This document shows positions 43,993-52,130 of a stretch of 64,000 nt of DNA, piece after piece. The number at the start of each line of letters is the position of its first letter. Positions within the stretch are counted from its first letter, which is position 1. The stretch is from Amycolatopsis bullii. GTDB taxonomy: Bacteria > Actinomycetota > Actinomycetes > Mycobacteriales > Pseudonocardiaceae. The position numbers were made by a program, and so were the translations under genes. A model generated the notes under the pieces. It ran no database searches. It was not told the origin of the DNA and saw nothing but the letters and a program-made list of their open reading frames with translations. The stretch lies in assembly GCF_014654205.1 (NCBI RefSeq), contig NZ_BNAW01000004.1, positions 248,001 to 312,000 on the forward strand. Direction: 5' to 3'.

Positions 43993-44208
43993 GTGCACCA
44001 GGAAGCACCCGGCGGGCGTCACCGCCGACGACGGCAGAACACCATCACCCGGACAGCGCTCGACGAAGCCCGCCGCGCCGGGCTGGTCCAACGCCACTTG
44101 ACCAAACTCAGCCACCTCGCCGACCGTGCCCGCCCCACTCCGGAACCACCGCCCCGAACGCCCGAAGAGCCAACGGAGCACCCGCCCTCCACATCGGACG
44201 CGGCTTGA
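43993..44208 (+). CDS. Small basic hypothetical protein
   Basis: A 71-residue protein with a well-formed start: AAAGGAG 7 nt before the GTG. It is Arg-rich at the N-terminus (GGRHRRRRQ), has a helix-like middle (TALDEARRAGLVQRHLTKLSHLADRA) and a Pro/Glu-rich tail. No family is recognised. The helix could be nucleic-acid-binding, but nothing proves this. The earlier ATG at 43744 would include sequence with no protein character. Confidence 0.55.
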   Translation: MHQEAPGGRHRRRRQNTITRTALDEARRAGLVQRHLTKLSHLADRARPTPEPPPRTPEEPTEHPPSTSDAA

Positions 44209-44438
44209 CGCCGGCGAGCGGGCAGGGCGGGCAGAGGACCGGACCACCGGAGCCCGGCGGTCTTGTCTCCACAAGGACAGCGGTCCGGTGACACCGCGCG
44301 CGAAGCGCCACCCGCCATCGCCCGGCGGCGAACAGCATGGCTGAAGACGTCGGCCCGGTTGTGCCGGTGCCACGCTTGCTGCGGTGAATCCAGGCGCAAT
44401 CCGAACATCGTGGGAGTCACTCTTGAGCGGGGACAGCG

Positions 44439-45037
44439 ATGCAGATACGTGAGCTTTCCGTCGAAGGTGCCCTGGAAATCACGCCGAACCCGACTTCAGA
44501 CGATCGCGGCCTCTTCGTCTCGCCGTTCCAGGAGACGCCGTTCCGGCTGGCCACCGGTCGGCGGCTCTTCAGCGTGGCCGAGACCAGTCACAGCCGGTCG
44601 CGCCGGGGCGTGGTCCGGGTGTGCACTTCACGGCGACGCCCGGCTGTGCCAAATACGTCTACTGCCCCCGGGGATCGGCGATCGATGTCGTCGTGGACAT
44701 CCGCGTCGATTCACCGACCTTCGGCAACTGGGACGCCGTGGTGGTCGATCAGGAGCACTTCCGTGCGGTCTACTTCCCGGTCGGCGTCGGCCACGCGTTC
44801 ATCGCGTTGCAGGACGACACCGTGATGGCCTACCTGTTTTCCGGGGAGTACGTGCCGGAGAACGAGCTCGCGCTCTCGGTGACGGACCCCGAGCTCGGAC
44901 TTCCGCTGCCGCAGGACCTCACACCGATCCTGTCCGCGCGCGACCGAGTCGCGCCGACGCTCGCCGAAGCCCGGGAACGCGGGTTGCTTCCGCCATACGA
45001 CAAGTGCAAAGCCGCCGAAGTGGCCTTGGGGCACTGA
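44439..45037 (+). pseudogene. dTDP-4-keto-6-deoxysugar 3,5-epimerase, frameshifted
   Basis: RmlC-like cupin epimerase of deoxysugar biosynthesis, broken by one missing base. Frame 1 (44439-44618) reads MQIRELSVEGALEITPNP to HSRSRRGVVR. The homologous continuation GVHFTATPGCAKYVYCPRG lies in the next frame from 44618 to the stop at 45037. One extra G in the CCGGG run at 44615-44619 would restore a continuous protein of about 200 residues with the catalytic His region and the FPVGVGHAF motif. This is either a real pseudogene or a sequencing error in a G run. It stands before a glycosyltransferase, implying sugar decoration. Confidence 0.8.
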
Positions 45038-45071
45038 CCGGGCCTGCCGGTTACCGAGATCGGAGCCAATC

Positions 45072-46193
45072 ATTCGGATCCTGTTCACCACCGAGCCGCT
45101 GCTCGGGCACTTCTTCCCGCTGGTGCCACTCGCCTGGGCCTGCCGGGCGGCGGGGCACGAGGTGCTGGTCGCCGTCCCGGAAAACCTCGTCGACACGGTT
45201 CTGCGGTCCGGGCTGCCCGCGGTGTCGAGCGGGCCGCCGATGGACTTCGTCGAGCTGGGCCCGGAACTGTCCACGCACCCGATCGAACAGCGGCGGCACG
45301 TGCACGGCCGGGTGTTCGGGCGGATCGCTGCCGCCACGCTGCCGCGGATGATGTCCATTGTGGACGCTTGGCGGCCCGATGTCGTGCTGAGCGAGCGCGC
45401 CGAGTTCGCCGGCCCGCTCGCCGCGGCCGCGCACGGAACACCGTTGGCCGACGTGCGGTGGGGCGTGGCCGAACTGCCGGAGTACCGTGCGGGCGCGGTC
45501 GAGGTGCTCGCCGGCTCGCCGGTCGCGGCGGGACTCACCCTTCCGCAGCCCGCTCTGTCGCTGAGCCCGTGGCCCCCCAGCCTGCGCCTGCCGCACGCGA
45601 CGGGCCACCTGAGCTTCCGGCACGTGTCCTACAACGGCACCGCGGACGTTCCCGACTGGGTGCTGGCGCCGCGCACGAAACCCAGGATCTGCCTGACGCT
45701 CGGCACACTGGTTCCGCGTTTCGGAATTCCCGACCTGCACGGGAAAATGCTGGCCGCCGTGCGGGAGCTCGGGCGGCTGGACGTCGACGTGGTGATCGCG
45801 GTCGACGAGCGGGCCATAGCCTCCTGGGGTCCCTTGCCGGAGAACGTCAGCCAGGCCGGCCGGATGCCGCTGCACCAGGTGCTCGGCGCCTGCGATGTGC
45901 TGATCCAGCACGGCGGCCAGGGCACCACGCTGACCGCCTTCTCCGCCGGTGTGCCACAACTGGCGCTGCCGCAGTTCGACGACCAGTTCGAGAACGCGGA
46001 CGCGGTCGCCAAGGCCGGGGCGGGGATCAGGATGCTGCCCGACGAAGTCACCCCGAGAGCCGTGGCCGCGCATTGCGAAGAACTGCTCGGCACGCCCGCG
46101 TTCGCCACGGCTGCCGCGGCCGTCGCCTGCGAGATGGCGGCACAGCTCTCACCTCTCGATGTCGTCGCCGATCTCGAGGCGCTGGGCGGATGA
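45072..46193 (+). CDS. Glycosyltransferase, GT1 natural-product type, without a canonical start codon
   Basis: A 373-residue GT-B glycosyltransferase of the type that attaches deoxysugars to polyketides. The expected N-terminus xRILFTTEPLLGHFFPLVPLAWACRAAGHEV begins at ATT (45072), where homologs have Met; no ATG, GTG or TTG lies in frame between there and the previous gene. The first Met codon, 45123, would delete the first beta strand. A GGAG at 45062-45065 is spaced plausibly for initiation at ATT. The C-terminal donor site includes QHGGQGTTLTAFSAGVPQLALPQFDDQFENA, the usual His/Gly-rich NDP-sugar motif. Confidence 0.8.
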   Translation: MRILFTTEPLLGHFFPLVPLAWACRAAGHEVLVAVPENLVDTVLRSGLPAVSSGPPMDFVELGPELSTHPIEQRRHVHGRVFGRIAAATLPRMMSIVDAWRPDVVLSERAEFAGPLAAAAHGTPLADVRWGVAELPEYRAGAVEVLAGSPVAAGLTLPQPALSLSPWPPSLRLPHATGHLSFRHVSYNGTADVPDWVLAPRTKPRICLTLGTLVPRFGIPDLHGKMLAAVRELGRLDVDVVIAVDERAIASWGPLPENVSQAGRMPLHQVLGACDVLIQHGGQGTTLTAFSAGVPQLALPQFDDQFENADAVAKAGAGIRMLPDEVTPRAVAAHCEELLGTPAFATAAAAVACEMAAQLSPLDVVADLEALGG

Positions 46194-46289
46194 ATACCCG
46201 CCGGAACAGAGCACGGCGAAGGTGCCTTCCGGAGGGGGACGGTGTCAAGGTCGGCTGAGAGGCACCACGAGCGCACGGGGAGGACTTTC

Positions 46290-46856
46290 ATGAGCGAGGC
46301 CACGGTGGGTCCGGCGGCGGTTCCGGAGTGGATCGCCGGCACGTGGACCGTCGACCACTTCCACTCTGCGGTGGGGTTCTCCGTCCGGCACCTGATGAGC
46401 AAGGTGCGCGGCAGTTTCACCGAATTCACCGCGCAGATCGTGACCGCCGACGACCCGGCCCGGTCGACCGTCACCGCCGACATCGACCTGGCTTCGGTCG
46501 ACACCGGCCTCAAGATGCGTGACGACCACCTGCGCTCGGCCGACTGGTTCCGGACCGACCAGAACACGAAGATGCGGTTCGTCAGCACCGGACTGCGTCC
46601 GGACGGGGAGCACTGGGTGCTCACCGGCGACCTCACGATCGTGGACACCACCCGGCCGGTCGACATCCGGCTCGAGCTGCTCGGCATCGACCCGACCGGT
46701 CTCGAGGGCGAAACCCGCATCGGCTTCGAAGGGCGGGCCACGATCAAGCGCTCCGACTTCGGGCTCACCTTCGGCCTCGCGGTCGACGGCAGCAAGGTCG
46801 TCATCGGCGACAAGGTCGACATCACGCTGGACATCGAAGCCGTTCTCAACACCTGA
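46290..46856 (+). CDS. YceI-family lipid-binding protein
   Basis: A 188-residue YceI-like lipocalin-fold protein. The signature WTVDHFHSAVGFSVRHLMSKVRGSF is followed by VTADIDLASVDTG and RDDHLRSADWF. Members bind isoprenoids or other amphiphiles; this one has no signal peptide, as in many cytosolic actinobacterial members. The ATG at 46290 is preceded by GGGGAGGA. It lies between the glycosyltransferase and a terminator; a cluster role (binding a lipophilic intermediate) is possible but unproved. Confidence 0.85.
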   Translation: MSEATVGPAAVPEWIAGTWTVDHFHSAVGFSVRHLMSKVRGSFTEFTAQIVTADDPARSTVTADIDLASVDTGLKMRDDHLRSADWFRTDQNTKMRFVSTGLRPDGEHWVLTGDLTIVDTTRPVDIRLELLGIDPTGLEGETRIGFEGRATIKRSDFGLTFGLAVDGSKVVIGDKVDITLDIEAVLNT

Positions 46857-46863
46857 CGAGCGG

Positions 46864-46891
46864 GCGGGCCGGGCTCGTGAGCCCGGCCCGC
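46864..46891. terminator. Bidirectional terminator at the cluster edge
   Basis: A perfect 13-bp stem GCGGGCCGGGCTC closed by GT sits between the convergent YceI and AhpD-like genes, 7 nt from each stop. Confidence 0.85.
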
Positions 46892-46897
46892 GCCCGG

Positions 46898-47449
46898 TCA
46901 GGCCGGTGCGTCGAGCAACTCCGCCAGACCCGCGTAGCCCGCGTTCTTCAGCCTCTCGCCCGAGGTCGTCGTGTAGCCCTCGGCGGCGCGGATGCCGAGT
47001 CCCTCGACCATCCGGTTCATGAAGTTGAACAGGGCGCAGACCAGGACGGCGTCGTGGAGCGCGCGCTCGTCCCAGCCGGCCGCGAAGACGGCTTCGGCGT
47101 CCGCGTCGGTCATTTTCGCCGGCGTCCGCGTCAGCTTGCCGACGTAGGCGAGCACCGGCTTGAGCCGGGCGTCCACGTTCGCGGACTCGAGGTCGGCCAG
47201 CGCCGCCGCCAGCGTGCCCTCCGGGATGCCGAACGCCTCGGCGGTGACGGTGTGGATCCCGTGGCAGTAGTCGCAGCTGTTCAGGCCGGACACGTAGGCC
47301 GCGATCAGCTCACGCTCGCCCGGCGTGAACGGCGACTCGCCGCGCAGCACCAGCTCGTGGAAGGCCAGCAGGTGCCGCGCCGGGCCCGGGTAGGCCTGGA
47401 ACACCTGGAGGAGCGTCGTCTCGGACGGCAGGGATTTCAGGTAGGACAT
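46898..47449 (-). CDS. AhpD-like peroxidase-related protein
   Basis: A 183-residue carboxymuconolactone-decarboxylase/AhpD-fold protein with the redox motif LNSCDYCHGIHT (CxxCxxxH) near residue 56. The family includes alkylhydroperoxide reductase partners and peroxidase-related enzymes. The ATG at 47449 lies inside the 3' end of the preceding gene (13-nt overlap), so it is the last gene of the minus-strand operon. In an enediyne-type cluster it might handle peroxide or radical stress, which is inference. Confidence 0.85.
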   Translation of the reverse strand: MSYLKSLPSETTLLQVFQAYPGPARHLLAFHELVLRGESPFTPGERELIAAYVSGLNSCDYCHGIHTVTAEAFGIPEGTLAAALADLESANVDARLKPVLAYVGKLTRTPAKMTDADAEAVFAAGWDERALHDAVLVCALFNFMNRMVEGLGIRAAEGYTTTSGERLKNAGYAGLAELLDAPA

Positions 47450-47883
47450 CGGAGGCCCTCTCCGTTCGGTGGTGCGTCGGCGCAGGCATCGACGTCCGCT
47501 CGGCGCAGCACGCACGCGGTCAGGTAGGCGATCGAGGCGTGGCCCGCACCGGGCGCGGCCGCGGCGACGCGCGCGGCGGTCTTGACCCACTCCTGGCGGA
47601 GCGAGCCCGGGGTGTCCGCCGCCGGCTCGTCGAGGGCGGAGCGCACCGAACGCCAATGAGCCCGGCCGAGGGCGACCAGGCCCGGCAGGTCGAAACTGCT
47701 GCCCCCGTGGCGCACCTGGTCGACCAGCTGGGTGACCAGCGCCGGATCGTCGGCGATCCGCGCCAGGCCCAGCCCGCCGAGCAGGCGGTCGGGGTCGAGG
47801 CCGAGCAGGATGATGCCGACCTCGACGTCGGCGGGCGCGTCGACGTCGGGCAGGGCGAACCGGCTGTCGGCGGGCTCAGACAC
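47437..47883 (-). CDS. Unrecognised cluster protein, 148 residues
   Basis: A 148-residue soluble protein. It begins acidic (SEPADSRFALPDVDAPADVEVG), has IILLGLDPDRLLGGLGLARIADDPALVTQLVDQVR, and a Trp-containing helix (LGRAHWRSVRSALDEP). No motif known to me. It starts with GTG inside the last codons of the flavoprotein gene (8-nt overlap) and overlaps the AhpD-like gene, so the three are translationally linked and probably act together. Confidence 0.6.
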   Translation of the reverse strand: MSEPADSRFALPDVDAPADVEVGIILLGLDPDRLLGGLGLARIADDPALVTQLVDQVRHGGSSFDLPGLVALGRAHWRSVRSALDEPAADTPGSLRQEWVKTAARVAAAAPGAGHASIAYLTACVLRRADVDACADAPPNGEGLRCPT

Positions 47884-49204
47884 CGACGGCCTCCCGGAGC
47901 GTCCGGACGGGGCTTTCCTCGCGGACGGCGGCCGCGATGGCCGCGGCCGCCCGGGTCGTCGCCACGCGGTGCCCGTCGATGTTCCGGGCCGCCGGGCCGA
48001 GGACCATCGCCGTGGCGGCGCCGACCGCCGAAACGCGGGGGGCGCGCTCGAAGACCAGGGTGCGCTCGTCCAGGGCCGGCCATCCGTCGCGCTCGCCGAC
48101 CAGTTCGGCGGGCAGCAGGCCGTCGCCGATCGACGGTGCCGTGCCCAGCGCCAGGACGGCGTGGTCGGCGGCGATCCGGCGGCCGCTCGCGAGGCGCACC
48201 GTCACCGTCCCGCCGACGCCGGTCGCGATCCGGGCCACGGTTTCGCCGCGGTAGACGACCAGCCGGCCGTCCGCTTCGGCTTGCCGGAGCAACGGCTGGA
48301 ACTCGAACATGATCGACGCCCGGCGGAACTGGTTCATCAGGGCGAGCCGGTCGGCCCAGCCGACGCTGTCGAACCGCTTGCGGCCCTCCGGGCGGAAGAA
48401 CGTCGAGTTGACGTCGGCGCACTGGTACCGCTCGCCGGGGTCGCGCAGCACCCAGTGCACCTCCCGCCCGGCCGAAAGCGCGTTGGTGATCAGGTGCGCG
48501 GCCGTCAGCCCGGCCCCGACGACGATCTGCCGCCCGCCGTCCGGCGCGGGCTCGTCCCAGTACGAGGTCCCGGGGGGTGTCGGGCCGCCGCCCCACCACG
48601 AATCCGGCGCCGGGCGCCGTTCCTCGCCGAGGCAGAGCACGACGTGGCGGGCGGTGACGGTGAAGGCGCCGGCGTGCACCGTGACCGCGTCGGCGGCGGG
48701 CAGCACCTCGCGGACCTCGCCCCGCCACGTCTTCTCGCCGACGTGGTGGCTCGCCGCCAGATGCGCGCAGTAGGCCTCGAAGACGTCCACCGGCACGACG
48801 GACCGGTGGCCGGCCTGCGACATCCGGATCTCCCGGCGCTCGACCGGGGTCAGCCGCGCCCAGTGCAGCCGGGCGAAGTCGACCAGCTCGCAGTCGCGGT
48901 AGCCCTCGACACCGGGGTGGTGCTCGTAGGGTGAACGGAGAACGCGCTGGCCGAGCCGGTCGATCCGGTCGAAGAACCGCCCGCACGGCCGGCCGTCGCG
49001 GTCGATCACCACGACGTCGCGGACGCCGTGGTGCCACAGCGCCGACGTCACGGCGAGCCCGGCCGGCCCCGCGCCGACGACGACCACCTCCGCGGTCGCG
49101 GGCGGCCGAGTCTCGCGGCCCGCAACCGGCGGGGCGGGCAGCCGCGGCCAGTCACGGCCACGGGGTGAGTCCAGCAGGTGCGGTTCCGGGACGAACTTGA
49201 TCAC
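47876..49204 (-). CDS. FAD/NAD(P)-dependent flavoprotein monooxygenase
   Basis: A 442-residue flavoprotein. FAD-binding GxGxxG is in EVVVVGAGPAGLAVTSAL (about residues 39-56), the NAD(P)-binding Rossmann motif is QIVVGAGLTAAHLI near 230, and the closing ATAMVLGPAARNIDGHR binds FAD. The order resembles the lysine/ornithine N-hydroxylase and flavin-monooxygenase group. A GTG start follows its spacer by 39 nt after the unknown 180-residue gene. Probably a tailoring oxygenase of the cluster; substrate not evident. Confidence 0.8.
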   Translation of the reverse strand: MIKFVPEPHLLDSPRGRDWPRLPAPPVAGRETRPPATAEVVVVGAGPAGLAVTSALWHHGVRDVVVIDRDGRPCGRFFDRIDRLGQRVLRSPYEHHPGVEGYRDCELVDFARLHWARLTPVERREIRMSQAGHRSVVPVDVFEAYCAHLAASHHVGEKTWRGEVREVLPAADAVTVHAGAFTVTARHVVLCLGEERRPAPDSWWGGGPTPPGTSYWDEPAPDGGRQIVVGAGLTAAHLITNALSAGREVHWVLRDPGERYQCADVNSTFFRPEGRKRFDSVGWADRLALMNQFRRASIMFEFQPLLRQAEADGRLVVYRGETVARIATGVGGTVTVRLASGRRIAADHAVLALGTAPSIGDGLLPAELVGERDGWPALDERTLVFERAPRVSAVGAATAMVLGPAARNIDGHRVATTRAAAAIAAAVREESPVRTLREAVGV

Positions 49205-49243
49205 GAATTCCCCTCACGCCCGAGACCGGGACCGGGCGCCGGT

Positions 49244-49786
49244 TCAGCCGATCACCGTGATGGGCACGATCAGCTCGACCACCGGCCGCTGCCGCATCCC
49301 GTTGGTGACCAGCTCCTCGAGCGTCTGCTGGGACTGCTCGGCGCTGTCGGTGGCGAGCGGGCTGTACCGGGAGGAGAAGTACGTCGGCTTGCTGCCGCCG
49401 GTTTCCATCGAGTACGTCTTGAGCACGGCCTCGCCCGGCCGGACCTCACCGTCGTAGAAGGTCAGCCGCCGCTGGTCGGGCGTCATGAAGCTCTTCGCGA
49501 ACTGGGGCGACATCAGTGCGGCGTCGTCGATGAACACCGAGTCCTCGTCCAGCACCGCCTGCATGGCGACCCACGTCCGGTCGGTCAGGTTGGTCTCGGC
49601 CTTGATGACCTGCCAGCGCCCCGGCTCCGGAAGGCTGACACTCACCGAAACGTCGTGATCGGCGGTGTCGATCGCGCCGGTGATCATGAGTACCCGGCGG
49701 CCGACATCGGCCACGCCGGTCAGCTGGATGTCCCGGGCGCGGACCCGGCTGGAAACATCGAGTCCTGGCAATTCGGGCGACGACAT
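49244..49786 (-). CDS. Unrecognised cluster protein, 180 residues
   Basis: A 180-residue protein of beta-rich appearance: repeated strands such as VSVSVSLPEPGRWQVIKAETNLTDR and RRVLMITGAIDTADHDVSV. Its C-terminus, VTNGMRQRPVVELIVPITVIG, is hydrophobic. Excellent ribosome site (GAGGAGG, 7 nt before ATG). The AT-richer 290-nt spacer upstream may hold its own promoter. No known family comes to mind, so I assign no function; it lies in the enediyne-type operon between small peptides and the flavoprotein. Confidence 0.65.
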   Translation of the reverse strand: MSSPELPGLDVSSRVRARDIQLTGVADVGRRVLMITGAIDTADHDVSVSVSLPEPGRWQVIKAETNLTDRTWVAMQAVLDEDSVFIDDAALMSPQFAKSFMTPDQRRLTFYDGEVRPGEAVLKTYSMETGGSKPTYFSSRYSPLATDSAEQSQQTLEELVTNGMRQRPVVELIVPITVIG

Positions 49787-50074
49787 GACGAAGCCTCCTC
49801 GTTATTCACCCCAGAAAATAACGGCCGCAACGGCGAACACGACGAGGTTTTCATACCACAAGAGACATTGTCAAGATGAGGAATACCCCGTTCCGCGGCA
49901 TGCATTGCGCCCACCGGGAACATACGCCATCCGGGCGACGTCTTACCCCGTTCGGCGCAGTACCGCTCATTCAGCCGTCGGCCGTCGCCCGACCATCCCG
50001 GTCACAAACCGTCACGGGGCCGAGCCGCGGCAGCCTGGCCGGAGTAAGCCTCAGCGTCATCTCGCGGCCAGTGC

Positions 50075-50380
50075 TCACTGCCCCGGCGAGCCCGGGCGGG
50101 CCGGAGCGTCGACACCGTCCTGCAGACGGCCGACATAACGGATCTCGAATGCGGATTCCGCCCGCTGCACCATTATTATCAGCACCAGACCCGGTTTCAC
50201 CATAATCATGAAATTACCGGGATCGTGCGGGTCGCCGAAAATGTCGTAGACCAGGAAAGCCGACCCGTCGCCCACAGCGAACAATGCCTCGTAGACGACA
50301 TTCCGTTCGGCCTGTGTCGCCGACTCGGCCCAGTCCTCGAGCACCTGCACTCCCGCGGTGAGCTGGAGGCGCATCGCCAT
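50075..50380 (-). CDS. Small hypothetical protein, 101 residues
   Basis: A 101-residue protein starting MAMRLQLTAGVQVLEDWAES, with GGGAGG 8 nt before the ATG. It alternates a helix (QAERNVVYEALFAVGDGSAF), strands (FLVYDIFGD, FMIMVKPGLVLIIMVQ) and IRYVGRLQDGV, consistent with a small compact alpha/beta fold. It has no recognised family. The longer open frame to 50545 has no protein-like character. Confidence 0.6.
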   Translation of the reverse strand: MAMRLQLTAGVQVLEDWAESATQAERNVVYEALFAVGDGSAFLVYDIFGDPHDPGNFMIMVKPGLVLIIMVQRAESAFEIRYVGRLQDGVDAPARPGSPGQ

Positions 50381-50560
50381 CCACCGGCCTCCCAACCGAA
50401 CTTCGGCCGGGCGCCGGGCGCGCACGGCGAGTCCCGCCCCGCACTCCGGCCCCGGTGAGGTTCCAGTGTCCCGCCCTCGCGGTGACCGCGTCATCTCTGT
50501 GCGTGCGCCGGACCGGCAGGCGCGCGCCCGTGACGCGGCACCCACCCGGCCGCCGGACGT

Positions 50561-50713
50561 TCAGTTGTAACCGAGAACGATGTGCTCACGCAGGTACTCC
50601 CGCTCGGCCGGCGCGGCCGCTTCCCGCGGCGAGTCCGCGCGCGGGCGGCCGCTCGGTTCGGCCGGCTTTCCGTCGGCCCGGCCCTTCCCGGCCGGCAACG
50701 CTGGAGCTGTCAT
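50561..50713 (-). CDS. Short peptide with a strong ribosome site, 50 residues
   Basis: A 50-residue peptide: Pro/Gly/Arg-rich N-terminal three quarters (MTAPALPAGKGRADGKP...) and a distinct ending AEREYLREHIVLGYN. GGAGG sits 7 nt before the ATG, the best-formed start in this part. It is too short for domain assignment. Position in the operon argues for a real product; function unknown. Confidence 0.5.
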   Translation of the reverse strand: MTAPALPAGKGRADGKPAEPSGRPRADSPREAAAPAEREYLREHIVLGYN

Positions 50714-50875
50714 GGCGTTTCCTCCGTTCTCCCTCCCCGGCCCGGAAAGCTCACGCATCGGACGAATCTCGCCGCATTCCGGGATACCGGCCGTCGAGTG
50801 GCCGAGGCGGTTCGACGGCAGCGGTTCAGCGCGAGGGCGAGTGCCTCACCGCGGCGTCCGCGCGGTGACTTCCGC

Positions 50876-51061
50876 TCACGCGGCATCCCGCAACCGGACC
50901 TCGTAGTCGTCCTCGATCTCGGCGACGATGTCGGACCAGACGATGCCCCGCCCCAACCGGGGCATCGGCCGGGCCTGCCGGCCGTCCGGCACGTCCGTCA
51001 AGGCCGTCGGGGCCGTGTCGGAGCCGGGCCGGATGGGCTCGATGGCGTCGCTGGCGGTCAT
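50876..51061 (-). CDS. Short acidic peptide coupled to the SDR gene, 61 residues
   Basis: A 61-residue peptide whose ATG overlaps the SDR stop (ATGA), so it is translated by coupling. The first half is Pro/Asp/Thr-rich; the second half, GRGIVWSDIVAEIEDDYEVR, looks like an amphipathic acidic helix ending in LRDAA. No family recognised. It could be an adaptor, carrier-like helper or precursor; the sequence does not decide. Confidence 0.55.
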   Translation of the reverse strand: MTASDAIEPIRPGSDTAPTALTDVPDGRQARPMPRLGRGIVWSDIVAEIEDDYEVRLRDAA

Positions 51062-52116
51062 GGCAGGACCCTCCTCGGTCGGGACGGTCCCGGCTCGGCC
51101 GGGACCGCTGTCGTCGTCATGGGCACAGTGGGCAGGGCGGCCGCGCCGGCCTGCCGGTCGGTGAGGCGTCCGGTCGCGTGCAACCAGGCGACCGTGTCGC
51201 GCACGGTGCGGGCCACCGGCCGCGCCGGGACGCCGGCCCCGGGTGCGTCCGCGGCGACGGGCAGGGCGGAGGCGCAGACGTAGAGCGCGCCGTACTCGGC
51301 CGGGATGTGCCACGGCCAGCCGCGCTGCAGCAGGTCGGCACCCCGGCCGACCGGGAACATCGCCCGCGCCGGGAGGAACGCCGCCGGCAGGCGCCGCCCG
51401 GTCGCGGCCCGGACCACGGCGAGGTACTCGCGGGTGGTCAGGAAGTGGCCCGGCCCGAAGTACCCGTCGCCGGGCACGCCGTCGAACAGCCGCGCGTGCA
51501 GTTCCGCCGAGTCGCGGACGTCGCCGATCGGCAGCCCCCCCGACGGCCAGATCGGCATCAGCCCGCGCAGCAGGTCCCGCAGCCGCGCGTTCTGGTCGCC
51601 CAGGTGCGGGTCGTGCGGTCCGAGCAGCGCCGGCGGGTGGGTGACGGTGACCGGGACGCCGTCGGCGCGGTGCGCGCGGGCGATCCGCTCGGCCTCGGCC
51701 TTCGAGGCGAGGTAGGCCTCCCGCGGGGTGCCGACCGGGCTCGCCGCCCCGATCGTCGGCCCGGCCGCCGGGTACAGCGCCCCGACGGTGGAGACGTGCA
51801 CGATCCGCCCGGTGCCCGCCCGGCGTGCGGCGGCGAGCACGACTTCGGTGCCGCCCGCGTTCACCCGCCACAGCTCGGCCCGGCGCCTGCTGTCGAAGGT
51901 GTAGACGCCCGCCGCGTGCAGCAGCGCGTCCGCACCGTCGACCAGCCGGGCGACGGAAGCGGGGTCCGTGACGTCGCCGGTCACGACGTCCACAGTGGAC
52001 GGCACGGTCCGGCCGGGGTCGCGGGCGAGCAGCCGCACCCGGTGCCCGCGCCGCAGCAGGGCCGCGACCGTGTGGGTCCCGAGGAAGCCGGTGCCGCCGG
52101 TGACCGCGATCAGCAT
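51058..52116 (-). CDS. NAD-dependent epimerase/dehydratase-type SDR
   Basis: A 352-residue extended short-chain dehydrogenase. The nucleotide motif VTGGTGFLGTHT is at residue 5 and the catalytic YxxxK is in AYLASKAEAERIARAHR, with the preceding Ser/Thr strand IVHVSTVGALYPA. Overall resembles dihydroflavonol-reductase-like enzymes that reduce ketones of aromatic or polyketide substrates. GGGAGG precedes the ATG, 14 nt after the flavin reductase. Probably a ketoreductase for a cluster intermediate. Confidence 0.85.
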   Translation of the reverse strand: MLIAVTGGTGFLGTHTVAALLRRGHRVRLLARDPGRTVPSTVDVVTGDVTDPASVARLVDGADALLHAAGVYTFDSRRRAELWRVNAGGTEVVLAAARRAGTGRIVHVSTVGALYPAAGPTIGAASPVGTPREAYLASKAEAERIARAHRADGVPVTVTHPPALLGPHDPHLGDQNARLRDLLRGLMPIWPSGGLPIGDVRDSAELHARLFDGVPGDGYFGPGHFLTTREYLAVVRAATGRRLPAAFLPARAMFPVGRGADLLQRGWPWHIPAEYGALYVCASALPVAADAPGAGVPARPVARTVRDTVAWLHATGRLTDRQAGAAALPTVPMTTTAVPAEPGPSRPRRVLP

Positions 52117-52130
52117 GACGTTCGCCTCCC

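Noticed and set aside
43669..44373. Minus-strand open frames ending near ...RQDSNLRPRD and ...PAGLEPAT over the tRNA
   Set aside because: These endings are the well-known false proteins read from the antisense strand of tRNA genes; there is no ribosome site or other support.
49876..50205. Plus-strand 109-codon frame
   Set aside because: It crosses the 3' end of a better supported minus-strand gene and has no ribosome site or protein-like composition.
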